Part shown: positions 44,591 to 53,554 of the stretch, in pieces
Layout of the letters: every line of letters begins with the position of its first letter
Position numbering within the stretch: position 1 is the stretch's first letter
Origin: Bacteroidetes bacterium 43-93
GTDB lineage: Bacteria; Bacteroidota; Bacteroidia; Chitinophagales; Chitinophagaceae
Length of the DNA stretch: 64,000 nucleotides
Direction of reading: 5' to 3'
Assembly: GCA_001897855.1 (NCBI GenBank)
Contig: MKUO01000001.1
Location: forward strand, 62,001-126,000
Notes under the pieces: generated by a model
The model's database searches: none
Seen by the model: the letters and a program-made list of their open reading frames with translations, nothing else
What the model was told of the DNA's origin: nothing
Position numbers and translations under genes: made by a program

Positions 44591-44650
44591 ACTTAACATC
44601 AGTACTTCATATTCCTTGACACGGTATGAAGGAATTAAAAACTAATAGTC

Positions 44651-45208
44651 ATGCGTCACGGAGACAAAATCAAAAATCTAAGCCGTACAGCCTCGCATCG
44701 CCGGGCTTTATTGTCAAACCTTGCTAGCCAGCTTATCGAGCACAAGCGTATTGTTACTACCCTTGCTAAAGCAAAATCTCTGCGTGTTTATGTAGAGCCG
44801 CTGCTGACACGTGGTAAAAGCGATACGATGCACAATCGTCGTGTAGTGTTCAGCTACCTGCAGGATAAAGAAGCAATTAAAGAATTGTTCGGTACTATCA
44901 GCGATAAAATAGCTAATCGTCCCGGTGGTTATACACGTATCATCAAATTGCCTCGCCGTATGGGTGACGCTGCTGATATGGCTATGATCGAGCTGGTTGA
45001 CTTCAACGAGATCTACAAAACCGGTACTAAAGATGCCGCTGCTAAGAAAACTCGTCGTAGCCGTCGTGGTAACACTGCTACTGCTAAGAAAACAGAAACT
45101 GCTGCTCCTGCTACAGAAGCTTCAGCTCCTGTTATCGAAGAATCTCCTGCAGTTCCTGAGATCAACGAAACTCCTGCTACAGAAGGTACAGAAGAAAGCA
45201 ACGCTTAA
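44651..45208 (+). CDS. rplQ: Ribosomal protein bL17 with extended C-terminus
   Basis: This 185-residue protein has the L17 core in its first 120 residues: [20 protein letters not shown], then LITRGKSD-like [40 protein letters not shown]. The C-terminal ~55 residues are Ala/Thr/Glu/Pro-rich ([20 protein letters not shown]) and not part of the canonical fold. Such tails are common in Bacteroidota L17. It ends the operon at the terminator at 45227. Confidence 0.96.
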   Translation: MRHGDKIKNLSRTASHRRALLSNLASQLIEHKRIVTTLAKAKSLRVYVEPLLTRGKSDTMHNRRVVFSYLQDKEAIKELFGTISDKIANRPGGYTRIIKLPRRMGDAADMAMIELVDFNEIYKTGTKDAAAKKTRRSRRGNTATAKKTETAAPATEASAPVIEESPAVPEINETPATEGTEESNA

Positions 45209-45226
45209 TTTTTTAAATAAGCATAT

Positions 45227-45260
45227 TGATAAAGGCTACCATTTGGTAGCCTTTATTATT
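45227..45260 (+). terminator. Terminator of the ribosomal operon
   Basis: AAAGGCTACC pairs with GGTAGCCTTT around an ATTT loop, with AT extensions on both sides. Confidence 0.9.
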
Positions 45261-45286
45261 TCCGTTACTTAGTAACTTGCTCATTT

Positions 45287-46003
45287 ATGTGTACTGTAAC
45301 TTTTGTTCCCACTCAAACCGGCATCTTTTTATCTTCTAACCGGGATGAACTTGTTTTAAGAAAACCGGCCACTCCGCCCATGGAGCATCAATATAGTTTT
45401 GGCAAAATATTGTTTGCACAGGATGGCGAAAAGGGTGGCACCTGGATGGGCGCGCATGAGAATGGTAATATTATGGTGCTCATGAATGGAGCGTTTGAGC
45501 GTCATAAAAGACAGGAAGCCTACAGAGAGAGCAGGGGTATTATTTTCCTCGAAATATTCAATGGGCCTGAGCCGGTGCGAAATTTCGATACTATAGAGCT
45601 CAATGATATAGAACCATTCACCTTGGTACAATGGCAGCAGAATAGTTCCTCTCTTTGGGAAATGCGCTGGGATGGCCAAAGCAAGTTTATTGCAGAAAAA
45701 AAGCCGGATCTTCCGCAGATATGGTCTTCTGCTATGCTATATGATAAGCCTGTGATTCAAAAAAGGGAACAGTGGTTTGATAAATGGTTGCAGGAAGGTC
45801 ACAATTTCAATTTTCAGGAAATTATGAAGTTTCATGAGTTTGGTGGTGAGGGTGATGAAATGACTGATCTGAAAATGAATAGGAATGGAATTCTCAAAAC
45901 CGTTAGTATTACAGTGGTGGAGGCCTTAACTAATGAGTTTGTTATGCACTATCATGACACCATATCCGGTGAGCGGTTTAAGAATGAATGGCGTCACAAA
46001 TAG
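45287..46003 (+). CDS. NRDE/TANGO2 family protein
   Basis: This 238-residue protein begins MCTVTFVPTQTGIFLSSNRD, the N-terminal Cys2 and NRDE motif that names the family, then RKPATPPMEH, and GGTWMGAHENGNIMVLMNGA. The Cys2 suggests an Ntn-hydrolase-like fold. Eukaryotic TANGO2 is implicated in haem or lipid handling, but bacterial function is not settled. It is 26 nt beyond the ribosomal operon terminator and followed by a gene for a haem-motif lipoprotein, a possible but unproven pairing. Confidence 0.88.
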   Translation: MCTVTFVPTQTGIFLSSNRDELVLRKPATPPMEHQYSFGKILFAQDGEKGGTWMGAHENGNIMVLMNGAFERHKRQEAYRESRGIIFLEIFNGPEPVRNFDTIELNDIEPFTLVQWQQNSSSLWEMRWDGQSKFIAEKKPDLPQIWSSAMLYDKPVIQKREQWFDKWLQEGHNFNFQEIMKFHEFGGEGDEMTDLKMNRNGILKTVSITVVEALTNEFVMHYHDTISGERFKNEWRHK

Positions 46004-46033
46004 TTAACTTTGAGATAATATTAGCTTCATAAC

Positions 46034-46486
46034 TTGCTGACAAACAAAACAAACGTGCGTCAGTTAAGTCAAAAGATCGCAGCTATATTTATTGCTGCCA
46101 TTGTTCTGGTATCCTGCAAGCATAACGCTCCGGATTTTGTAGTAACACCGGCAAATACCGGCAATCCAACTTCTAATGCACCGTCAGCTTGCGATACTAC
46201 AAATGTTAGCTACAGAAAGGATGTTCAGCCTATTATCAGGAACAACTGCTATGAATGTCATGCAGCTTCAGTTACGCAGGAAGGAGGACTTAACCTGGAG
46301 GATACAGCTTCATTAAAACAATACTTAACCAGGCAGTATCGCGGTAATGGTATCTACGGTTCCCAATTGATGCATATCATCAATCAACTGCCCGGCAGTT
46401 TACAAATGCCGCCAACTTATAAGCTCGACTCATGTTCCATAAATAAAATACAGCGCTGGATACACCTTGGCGCCCCAATTTCTTAA
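46034..46486 (+). CDS. c-type haem-motif lipoprotein
   Basis: This 150-residue protein has a signal peptide with lipobox-like IVLVSCKHN, then SYRKDVQPIIRNNCYECHAA, whose CxxCH (CYECH) is a canonical covalent haem site. A Met possibly serving as axial ligand lies in SLQMPPTYKLD. This layout is common in Bacteroidota planctomycete-type cytochrome c domain proteins. The start is TTG 46034 or GTG 46055; the GTG gives a better-sized signal peptide (RQLSQKIAAIFIAAIVLVSC). Its stop overlaps the convergent YitT gene by 4 nt. Partner unknown. Confidence 0.8.
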   Translation: MLTNKTNVRQLSQKIAAIFIAAIVLVSCKHNAPDFVVTPANTGNPTSNAPSACDTTNVSYRKDVQPIIRNNCYECHAASVTQEGGLNLEDTASLKQYLTRQYRGNGIYGSQLMHIINQLPGSLQMPPTYKLDSCSINKIQRWIHLGAPIS

Positions 46487-47382
46487 TGTAAAGGGCGCTT
46501 CTTTATCATCCCTCCTTTAGTGTCATTGATAGTATGCTGGATAATAAATGCATCACTATCCACTTTTTCTACCTCATGCACCAGGCGATGCACTTCAAGG
46601 CGGGTTACTACCGAGAATATGATCTTACGGTCTTCGTTGATAATACCTTTTTTACCAAATCCGCCCTCACCTTTATATATAGTTACAGCCCTGCCAAGGT
46701 TATTAATAATGGTCGATTTTATTTCGTCTGCCTTTTCAGATATTATGGTTACCCCGATGTACTCTTCAATACCGGTTATAAGAAAATCTACTGTCTTTGA
46801 TGCCGATAGATAAGTAAGCATAGAATAGAGCGCGGTTTCGATATTGATAAGCAATGCTGATACGCAAAATAGAAGTACGTTAAACAATGCAATAACATCC
46901 CCAACACTCATGCTGGAGTTACGGGTAATATAGATCGCCATCACCTCGGTGCCGTCAATCACACTACCTCCCCGAATGGCAAGTCCGATACCTGCACCTA
47001 GGAAAAAGCCGCCAAAAACGGCGATCAATAGCTTGTCATTCGTAATGTGCGGTATTTCTATAAAAGCAACAATCAACGCCAGGCCTGCAATGGCTAGTAA
47101 TGTTTTTAAGGCAAATTCTTTGGATATCTGCCGGATAGCGATAATAATAAAAGGAATGTTGATCAGTACTATCAATATCGGTAAAGGAAATCCTGTCAGC
47201 CTTGTAATTAGTAGCGATATGCCGGTAACGCCACCATCCAGGAATCCGTTAGGTAATAGAAAACCTTTAAGGCCAATGGCCGCTGAGCATATGCCTGCGC
47301 ATATCAGGAAGAATTCTCTCGACCTTTTCAATCCGGGATTGCCCGGTTTAGCAGATGCTGTATTATATTGCGAGCTATTCAT
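46483..47382 (-). CDS. YitT family membrane protein
   Basis: This 299-residue protein starts at ATG 47382 (MNSSQYNTASAKPGNPG). Five or six membrane helices (residues 25-180) contain GFLLPNGFLDGGVTGISLLI and LGAGIGLAIRGGSVIDGTEV. A cytosolic C-terminal domain follows (DUF2179-like), with TIYKGEGGFGKKGIINEDRK. The family is widespread and its function unproven, with transporter-like topology. It converges on the haem lipoprotein gene with a 4-nt overlap. No terminator is visible. Confidence 0.9.
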   Translation of the reverse strand: MNSSQYNTASAKPGNPGLKRSREFFLICAGICSAAIGLKGFLLPNGFLDGGVTGISLLITRLTGFPLPILIVLINIPFIIIAIRQISKEFALKTLLAIAGLALIVAFIEIPHITNDKLLIAVFGGFFLGAGIGLAIRGGSVIDGTEVMAIYITRNSSMSVGDVIALFNVLLFCVSALLINIETALYSMLTYLSASKTVDFLITGIEEYIGVTIISEKADEIKSTIINNLGRAVTIYKGEGGFGKKGIINEDRKIIFSVVTRLEVHRLVHEVEKVDSDAFIIQHTINDTKGGMIKKRPLH

Positions 47383-47549
47383 CGGTGTATAGATGTTTTT
47401 AAAGATAATAAAACAAACCCTCAACACAGGTAAGCAGACTGTCAAGGCCATGCTAAATATCGTTCTGCAGGGAGCAAAACAGCAAAAAATGGCTATCTTG
47501 TTGCCCTGAGCCCCTTACATAAGTTTTAAATAAAGTCATTAATCATAAA

Positions 47550-48674
47550 ATGTCTGTAACAATAAAACGTTGCGATTCACTGAATGATCTTAAAAAGTTT
47601 GTTCAGTTTCCTTACGACCTGTATAAAAGCAATAAATATTGGGTACCCCCAATGAAAAAGGATGAGTTGAATGCATTGCAACCTGCAACAAACCCGGCAT
47701 TCGGCATTTGCGAAGCTCAGTTTTGGCTGGCCATTAAGGACGGAAAGGTAGCGGGCAGGGTAGGAGCTATTATCAACAAAGCATATAACGAAAAGGTTGG
47801 AGAAAATAAATGCCGCCTCAGTCGCATTGAGTTTATAGACGACAAAGAAGTAAGCAAGGCATTATTAGACACGGTAGAAAAATGGGCTAAAGAAAAAGGA
47901 ATGGATGGCGTGCATGGGCCGCTTGGCTTCACCAATCTAGATCACCAGGCTATTCTTATAGAAGGTTTCGACCACCTTCCGTCTATCGCGTCAGAATATC
48001 ATTTGCCTTATTATAAATCGCATTTCGAAGCTGCTGGGTACGAAAAAGAAATGGATTGGGTGGAGTTTCGCCTCAAACTGGAGAAAGAAATACCGGAGAA
48101 AGCCCTGAAGCTCAATGACATGATCCAAAGGCGTTACAACCTGAAAGTGATCCATTTTGCCAACAGGGAGGAGATGAAAAAGTACGCGCCACGCGTGCTG
48201 GAACTCTTGAATGTAGCATTCGGCGATTTGTTCAGCTTCGTGGCAATGAATAAAGAACTGTCTCAATTTTACATCAATAAGTACTTCAATATCCTTAACC
48301 CGGAGTTTGTAAAGGTTATCGAAGACAAAGACGGTAACATTATCGGTTTCATCATTAGTTTGCCATCCCTGAGCGAGGCAATGCAAAAGGCCGGCGGTAA
48401 GTTATTCCCGTTCGGCTGGTACTACCTCACACAGGCACTAAAGAAACCTAAAGTGGTCGACCTATTGCTTACCGGTATACATCCCGATTGGCAGGCACAA
48501 GGAGTAAGCGCATTGCTTATTACAGAACTGCAAAAGGTGATGCAAAAACATGGTGTTGAATACGTAGAAACTACGGGTATGATCGAAACCAATGAAAAGG
48601 CGATCAACCACTGGAAAAATTACGATCACATACAACACAAGCGCAAACGTTGTTTTGTAAAGATGTTCAAATAA
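47550..48674 (+). CDS. GNAT-like acyltransferase family protein
   Basis: This 374-residue protein starts MSVTIKRCDSLNDLKKFVQF and has two GNAT-like halves. The N-terminal half has DGKVAGRVGAIINKAYNE. The C-terminal half has GNIIGFIISLPSLSEAMQ, then TGIHPDWQAQGVSALLITEL, then ETTGMIETNEKAINHWKNYD. It resembles Bacteroidota proteins annotated as hypothetical or GNAT family with unknown acceptor. No signal peptide. Monocistronic, ended by a bidirectional terminator at 48675. Confidence 0.78.
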   Translation: MSVTIKRCDSLNDLKKFVQFPYDLYKSNKYWVPPMKKDELNALQPATNPAFGICEAQFWLAIKDGKVAGRVGAIINKAYNEKVGENKCRLSRIEFIDDKEVSKALLDTVEKWAKEKGMDGVHGPLGFTNLDHQAILIEGFDHLPSIASEYHLPYYKSHFEAAGYEKEMDWVEFRLKLEKEIPEKALKLNDMIQRRYNLKVIHFANREEMKKYAPRVLELLNVAFGDLFSFVAMNKELSQFYINKYFNILNPEFVKVIEDKDGNIIGFIISLPSLSEAMQKAGGKLFPFGWYYLTQALKKPKVVDLLLTGIHPDWQAQGVSALLITELQKVMQKHGVEYVETTGMIETNEKAINHWKNYDHIQHKRKRCFVKMFK

Positions 48675-48706
48675 AATAACGCCCCGTTTCAAAACGGGGC
48701 GTTATT
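48675..48706. terminator. Bidirectional terminator
   Basis: AATAACGCCCCGTTT pairs with AAACGGGGCGTTATT across a very short loop, serving the GNAT-like gene and the convergent SRPBCC gene. Confidence 0.9.
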
Positions 48707-48707
48707 A

Positions 48708-49388
48708 TTAAAGCAAATTCTTTTCTTGCAGGCCTTGCAACTCCATATATTTTTTGAAAGCCTTAATATCTTCCTGTACCAGTTTTTCAAAAGAAGGATT
48801 GAACAAACGGGATACAGCGTTTCCGACAATTCCCAACGGCGCACGATAAGTGATAACGACGCTAACCTTGGTAGCACCGCCACCTACATCTTCAAAGATT
48901 ACTTTGCCGGCGTTAACCACACTCGCACCGGGTAAAGAATTCCACCCGATCATCTCGTTAGGGATATCCTTCACAATTTCTGCATACCATTCAACCGTGC
49001 CGCCCGGTATCTTAGCTTTCCAATGAGATGTTTTGCTGTCAATGCTTTTTACACTTTCCAGGTGGTTCATAAATAAAGGTAAGTTCTCTACATTCCGCCA
49101 AAACTCATAAACCTCATCCCTCGAGCGTCCGACGATCACACTGGTGCGTGCATTAATATTACGTACAGGATTGGCAAGCTTTTCTTTATTGAACGCACTA
49201 TATAACGTACAGTGCCCTGTCAAGCCGCGATAAAAAAGGTATAATCCTGCTGACAATAACGGCAGGTTAAAATTTTTGTTCTTAGCAACATAACTGCCAA
49301 CCAGCAACCCACCGATCACTGATAACTCTCGTTCCGGCATACCCACGTTTATTTCCGGCTTTCCGGATACTGATGAATTCTCAATCAT
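48708..49388 (-). CDS. SRPBCC family protein with N-terminal DUF2892-type membrane segment
   Basis: This 226-residue protein starts MIENSSVSGKPEINVGMPER. Residues 20-70 form a DUF2892/YgaP-type membrane part with GLYLFYRGLTGHCTLYSAFN. Residues 78-215 form an SRPBCC (cyclase/dehydrase-like) fold: ARTSVIVGRSRDEVYEFWRN, GWNSLPGASVVNAGKVIFED. Such fusions are frequently stress-associated in Bacteroidota, on general knowledge. The ligand is unknown. It is divergent from ku. Confidence 0.85.
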   Translation of the reverse strand: MIENSSVSGKPEINVGMPERELSVIGGLLVGSYVAKNKNFNLPLLSAGLYLFYRGLTGHCTLYSAFNKEKLANPVRNINARTSVIVGRSRDEVYEFWRNVENLPLFMNHLESVKSIDSKTSHWKAKIPGGTVEWYAEIVKDIPNEMIGWNSLPGASVVNAGKVIFEDVGGGATKVSVVITYRAPLGIVGNAVSRLFNPSFEKLVQEDIKAFKKYMELQGLQEKNLL

Positions 49389-49480
49389 AACAAATTGTTT
49401 TACGGTTCAGTAGTTCACTTCGCTGATAACAATCATAAAAATTATACCATAAACTCATGGTAAAACCTTTAATGTTTAAA

Positions 49481-49488
49481 TAGTTTTG
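49481..49488 (+). promoter_or_regulatory. -7 promoter element upstream of ku
   Basis: TAGTTTTG fits TAnnTTTG and lies 38 nt before the ku ATG. The upstream -33 region is weak. Confidence 0.4.
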
Positions 49489-49526
49489 GCATTGTTTTTA
49501 TCTGTTAACCTAATAAAACAGGTACT

Positions 49527-50303
49527 ATGCGTGCTATATGGAGCGGCGCCATCGGCTTTGGCCTGGTAAATATTCCCATCAAATTATACAGTGCTATAGA
49601 AGACAGCACATTAGATCTTGATATGCTGGATAAGAAAGATCATGCAAATATCAAATTCCAGCGTGTCAATGAGAATACAGGCAGAGTAGTGAAATGGGAA
49701 GACATCGTTAAAGGTTATAAATACAATGATGATTACGTTGTATTAGAGGACGAAGACTTTGAAAAAGCTAACCCGGAAAAAAGCCATGTGATTGCTATTA
49801 ATGAATTTGTAAAGGAAGATAGCATATCAAGTATGTACTACGAGAATGTATATTATGCCGAGCCCGCAAAAGGTGGCGAACGTGCCTATGCATTGCTGCG
49901 AGAGGCGCTGAAAGAAAGTGATAAAGTAGCGCTGGGTAGCTTTGTGATGCGCACTAAAGAGAATTTCTGTATGCTAAAGGCGGATGGCGATGTAGTACTG
50001 CTGATGAAATTGAGGTTCCCTCAGGAAATTCGTGATAGTAAAGAGATTGCCTCCCCTGCTAAAACATCTGTAAAACCTGCGGAACTGAAAATGGCACTGG
50101 CTCTTATCAATCAGCTCACACCTAAGAAGTTTGATATTACCAAATACAAAGACACCTATACCGATGCGTTGATGAAGATCATAGAATCAAAAGCAAAAGG
50201 CAAACGTATTGCTAAGCCTAAGTTCAAGATTGTGCACAATAAGACAAAAGACATCATGGCACAGTTGAAAGAAAGCATCGAGAAAAGTAAAAAAGCATCC
50301 TGA
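49527..50303 (+). CDS. ku: Non-homologous end-joining protein Ku
   Basis: This 258-residue bacterial Ku has MRAIWSGAIGFGLVNIPIKL at its start, KSHVIAINEFVKEDSIS in the core, and the usual Lys-rich C-terminal tail (KAKGKRIAKPKFKIVHNKTK). It forms a homodimeric ring on DNA ends and recruits LigD. Its stop overlaps the start of the phosphoesterase-domain gene (ATGA type), so the two are translationally coupled. It opens the repair block ku-PE-ligD-nei. Confidence 0.96.
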   Translation: MRAIWSGAIGFGLVNIPIKLYSAIEDSTLDLDMLDKKDHANIKFQRVNENTGRVVKWEDIVKGYKYNDDYVVLEDEDFEKANPEKSHVIAINEFVKEDSISSMYYENVYYAEPAKGGERAYALLREALKESDKVALGSFVMRTKENFCMLKADGDVVLLMKLRFPQEIRDSKEIASPAKTSVKPAELKMALALINQLTPKKFDITKYKDTYTDALMKIIESKAKGKRIAKPKFKIVHNKTKDIMAQLKESIEKSKKAS

Positions 50304-50911
50304 TGAGCCTGTCGAAATACAACCAGAAACGAAACTTTAATGATACTCCGGAACCTGCCGGAAAATCACGCAAAGCGGATAGTAAACTGATATTTGTGGT
50401 GCAGCGCCATCATGCATCTCATTTGCATTATGATTTTCGCCTGGAGCTGAATGGTGTTCTTTTAAGCTGGGCTGTTCCTAAGGGACCATCGTTGAATCCC
50501 GCAGATAAAAGACTAGCCATGATGGTGGAAGATCACCCGATCGACTATGCAACTTTTGAAGGAGATATACCGGAGGGGAACTATGGCGCGGGTCACGTAG
50601 ATGTTTGGGACCATGGCACATACGAACCGGTAAACGAACAAAGTGAGGTCATTACACCAACAGAGTTTAAAAGCAACTTACATAAAGGCAGCATTAAATT
50701 CAGGATGAAAGGTAAGCACCTAAAAGGTGAGTTTGCCCTGGTGAAACTGAAAAGAGGAAAAGAAGACAATAGCTGGCTATTAATTAAGCATCGCGATAAA
50801 TACGCAACAGACGAACCATACACAAGCGAAGACTATGCTAAAAAGAGTTCACTGAAATACACAGAAGAACGCAATCACCATAAGGGTGTAAAAAAAAAGT
50901 CAAGTCCATAA
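50303..50911 (+). CDS. LigD 3'-phosphoesterase domain, in -1 frame relation to the ligase
   Basis: This 202-residue protein carries the LigD phosphoesterase fold with the His-His-Asp site FVVQRHHASHLHYDFRLE, VPKGPSLNPADKRLAMMVED and GDIPEGNYGAGHVDVWDHGT. It trims 3' ends during end joining. It overlaps ku by 1 nt (ATG 50303). In the last codons it reads GTA AAA AAA AAG TCA and soon stops. A slip back by one nucleotide on AAA AAG at 50894-50899 enters the ligase frame. It may thus be the N-terminal part of an 836-residue LigD. Confidence 0.9.
   Translation: MSLSKYNQKRNFNDTPEPAGKSRKADSKLIFVVQRHHASHLHYDFRLELNGVLLSWAVPKGPSLNPADKRLAMMVEDHPIDYATFEGDIPEGNYGAGHVDVWDHGTYEPVNEQSEVITPTEFKSNLHKGSIKFRMKGKHLKGEFALVKLKRGKEDNSWLLIKHRDKYATDEPYTSEDYAKKSSLKYTEERNHHKGVKKKSSP
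50890..50899 (+). promoter_or_regulatory. Candidate -1 frameshift site (A9G run with slippery A AAA AAG)
   Basis: Nine A followed by G (50890-50899) contain A AAA AAG with AAA and AAG as zero-frame codons, the same heptamer used in the E. coli dnaX -1 shift. A purine-rich AAGGG lies ~5 nt upstream and a small CGGC/GCCG hairpin ~20 nt downstream. After the shift the frame is open into the ligase gene. Alternatives are a length-variable homopolymer or a real gene fission. Confidence 0.6.
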
Positions 50912-50934
50912 TTGACCCTCCGGCCTCTCGCGCC

Positions 50935-52812
50935 GTGAAAGATGAAAAATATACGCATTTTATTGTGCCTATGCTCGCACGGCTGCACGATCAAGCCTTT
51001 GACAGGAAAGACTGGATATTCGAGATCAAGTGGGATGGTTATCGCGCCATTGCAGAATTGAACGGAGCAAAAACACGTTTATATTCTCGCAACGGTTTGT
51101 CATTTGCAGCTAAGTACCCTGTTGTTTTTGATGAGCTGGCAAAGATCAGAAAGAAGATGATCATTGATGGGGAGATCGTTGCGCTGAACGAAAAAGGGAT
51201 GCCTGATTTTCAGTTGTTGCAGCAATACGGGGAAAAGGAAGTTCCACTCATCTATTATGTCTTCGATATTCTTTCTTTAAATGATAAATCAACCGAAGAC
51301 TTGCCCCTAATAGAAAGAAAGGAACTACTGAAAAATAACTTGCCCGAATCCGATACTATTAAATTTTGTGATCACATTGCGGAAAAAGGAAAGGCCTTCT
51401 TCAATGAGGTGAAAAAGCAAGGCTTGGAGGGTATTATTGCTAAGAATGCACAAAGTGCTTATGCAGAAGGTAGTCGTAATGGCGATTGGCTAAAGATAAA
51501 ACATGTATTGACCGACGAAGCGGTGATTGCCGGTTATACTCAACCCCGAAACAGCCGTAAGTATTTTGGTGCGCTCGTTTTGGGTACCTATGAAAAGGGC
51601 AAGCTTACCTATATTGGTCATACCGGTACAGGATTCACTGATAAGATACTGAAGGACGTATGTAATAAGCTGCAGCCGCTTGTTACGGATGCTAATCCTT
51701 TTGGTAAAAAGGTACCGGTAAATACAGCCGTTACCTGGGTGAACCCGAAACTGGTATGTAATCTTAAGTACACAGAGATCACCAAAGATGGTATTCGCAG
51801 GCACCCGGTATTCATGGGCCTACGTGTCGATAAAGCAGCGAAGGATGTGCACCAGGAAGCGCCTGTGGAGGTACCTGAATCTAAATCAACAAAACAAACA
51901 TCAAAACATATGGCAACCACATCATTGAGTAAAAAACTCACACTCACCAACCTGGATAAGGTGTTTTGGCCCGATGAGGGCTACACCAAAGGCGATGTAT
52001 TGAACTACTACAACAGTGTTTATAAATACATCATCAAGCATATTAAAGATCGCCCCCAGTCGTTAAAGCGTACACCTAATGGTATCAAAGGCCCGGCCTT
52101 TTTTCATAAGGACGCCGGCGAGAATGCGCCTGAATGGATGGATACCTATCCCACTTATTCAGAGAATGTTCATAAGACCATCGATTACCTGGTATGCAAC
52201 ACGAAAGATGCATTGCTTTATATCGTTAACCTCGGTTGTATTGAGATCAATCCCTGGAACTCAAGGGTACAATCGCCCGATCGCCCCGATTATCTCGTAC
52301 TGGACCTGGATCCCTCTGATAAAAATACATTCGATGAGGTAGTTGCCTGCGCACAGGTGATAAAAGAGATATTAGAACAAGGTGGTGCGGAAAGTTATTG
52401 TAAAACTTCCGGTTCTACAGGTTTACATGTCTATGTCCCGCTCGCCGCTAAGTACACATACGAACAGGCTCGCGATTTTGCACAGGTGATCGCACAAATG
52501 GCGCAGGAGCAACTGCCTGATTTTACCACCCTGGAACGTTCACTAAGTAAGCGCAAAAAAAATCATATCTATATCGATTACCTGCAGAACAAGCAAGGCG
52601 CAACCTTGTCTTGCGCCTACAGTCTTCGCCCAAAACCGGGTGCCCCTGTATCGATGCCGCTGGAATGGAGTGAGGTGAAAATGGGTTTAAACCCTCTCGA
52701 TTTTAATATTAATAATGCGCTGGAGCGTATCGAAAAGAAAGGAGATATTTTCTTGCCTGTATTAAAGAAAGGGGTAGACATAGTTAAAGTATTAAAGAAT
52801 TTGGGAGCTTAA
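50935..52812 (+). CDS. ligD: LigD ligase-polymerase protein (NHEJ DNA ligase D, LIG-POL part)
   Basis: This 625-residue protein starts at GTG 50935 if translated on its own. Residues 1-310 form an ATP-dependent ligase, with adenylated Lys32 in WIFEIKWDGYRAI, DGEIVALNEKG and EGIIAKN. Residues ~330-620 form the primase-like polymerase with LTNLDKVFWPDEGYTKGDVL, VLDLDPSDKNT (metal Asp pair) and KTSGSTGLHVY. In-frame codons continue upstream of the GTG to near the PE poly-A, giving VKSIIDPPASRAVKDEK, typical LigD linker. So full-length protein by frameshift is possible. Confidence 0.93.
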   Translation: MKDEKYTHFIVPMLARLHDQAFDRKDWIFEIKWDGYRAIAELNGAKTRLYSRNGLSFAAKYPVVFDELAKIRKKMIIDGEIVALNEKGMPDFQLLQQYGEKEVPLIYYVFDILSLNDKSTEDLPLIERKELLKNNLPESDTIKFCDHIAEKGKAFFNEVKKQGLEGIIAKNAQSAYAEGSRNGDWLKIKHVLTDEAVIAGYTQPRNSRKYFGALVLGTYEKGKLTYIGHTGTGFTDKILKDVCNKLQPLVTDANPFGKKVPVNTAVTWVNPKLVCNLKYTEITKDGIRRHPVFMGLRVDKAAKDVHQEAPVEVPESKSTKQTSKHMATTSLSKKLTLTNLDKVFWPDEGYTKGDVLNYYNSVYKYIIKHIKDRPQSLKRTPNGIKGPAFFHKDAGENAPEWMDTYPTYSENVHKTIDYLVCNTKDALLYIVNLGCIEINPWNSRVQSPDRPDYLVLDLDPSDKNTFDEVVACAQVIKEILEQGGAESYCKTSGSTGLHVYVPLAAKYTYEQARDFAQVIAQMAQEQLPDFTTLERSLSKRKKNHIYIDYLQNKQGATLSCAYSLRPKPGAPVSMPLEWSEVKMGLNPLDFNINNALERIEKKGDIFLPVLKKGVDIVKVLKNLGA

Positions 52813-52822
52813 GATTATTTAT

Positions 52823-53554
52823 ATGCCGGAAGGTCCATCAATTGTAATTTTAAAAGAGCAGGTGCAGCAGTTCAAGGGTAAGCTTATAACAGAGGTTCAC
52901 GGCAATACCAAGGTGGATAAGGAACGTCTGTTGAATAAAAAGATCATTGATTTCAAAAGCTGGGGGAAACATTTCCTCATCTGTTTCAAAGATTTTACGG
53001 TTCGTATACATTTAATGTTGTTCGGCTCTTACCGCATCGATGAGAGAAAACCTGCAGATGCTCGATTGGGCATGGTGTTTAAAAATGGAGAACTTAATTT
53101 CTACGCATGCTCTGTAGTAATACTGGAGGAGGATTTGGATGAAATATATGATTGGAGCGCCGACATCATGTCTGACAGTTGGAGCAATGCCAAAGCAAAA
53201 AAGAAGCTCAAAGCAAATCCGGATCAGTTGGTATGCGATGCATTGCTCGATCAAAACATATTTGCCGGCTCTGGCAACATCGTTAAAAACGAAGTGCTGT
53301 TTCGCATCAAAGTACATCCGGCGAGTAGGTTAGGTGCTTTGCCCGAAAAGAAATTAAATGAGCTGATTACTGAAACACACAAATATGCCTTCCAGTTTTA
53401 CGATTGGAAAAAGAAGTTCGAATTAAAAAAACATTGGCAAGCCCATACAAAAAGGATATGCCCACGCTGCGATATTCCCCTGAAAAAAGAATACCTGGGG
53501 AAAACCAACAGGCGAAGCTTTTTCTGTACCAATTGCCAGGAATTATATACTTAA
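52823..53554 (+). CDS. Fpg/Nei family DNA glycosylase
   Basis: This 243-residue protein starts MPEGPSIVILKEQVQQFKGK, with the catalytic Pro2-Glu3 of bifunctional glycosylase/AP-lyases. The helix-two-turn-helix region is CDALLDQNIFAGSGNIVKNE. The C-terminal zinc finger is CPRCDIPLKK with FFCTNCQ, preceded by the finger Arg. It removes oxidised bases and nicks the abasic site. The family is Fpg or endonuclease VIII; the Nei-like type is favoured by the length. It follows ligD by 10 nt, in the NHEJ transcript. It converges on and overlaps the DUF72 gene by 12 nt. Confidence 0.93.
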   Translation: MPEGPSIVILKEQVQQFKGKLITEVHGNTKVDKERLLNKKIIDFKSWGKHFLICFKDFTVRIHLMLFGSYRIDERKPADARLGMVFKNGELNFYACSVVILEEDLDEIYDWSADIMSDSWSNAKAKKKLKANPDQLVCDALLDQNIFAGSGNIVKNEVLFRIKVHPASRLGALPEKKLNELITETHKYAFQFYDWKKKFELKKHWQAHTKRICPRCDIPLKKEYLGKTNRRSFFCTNCQELYT

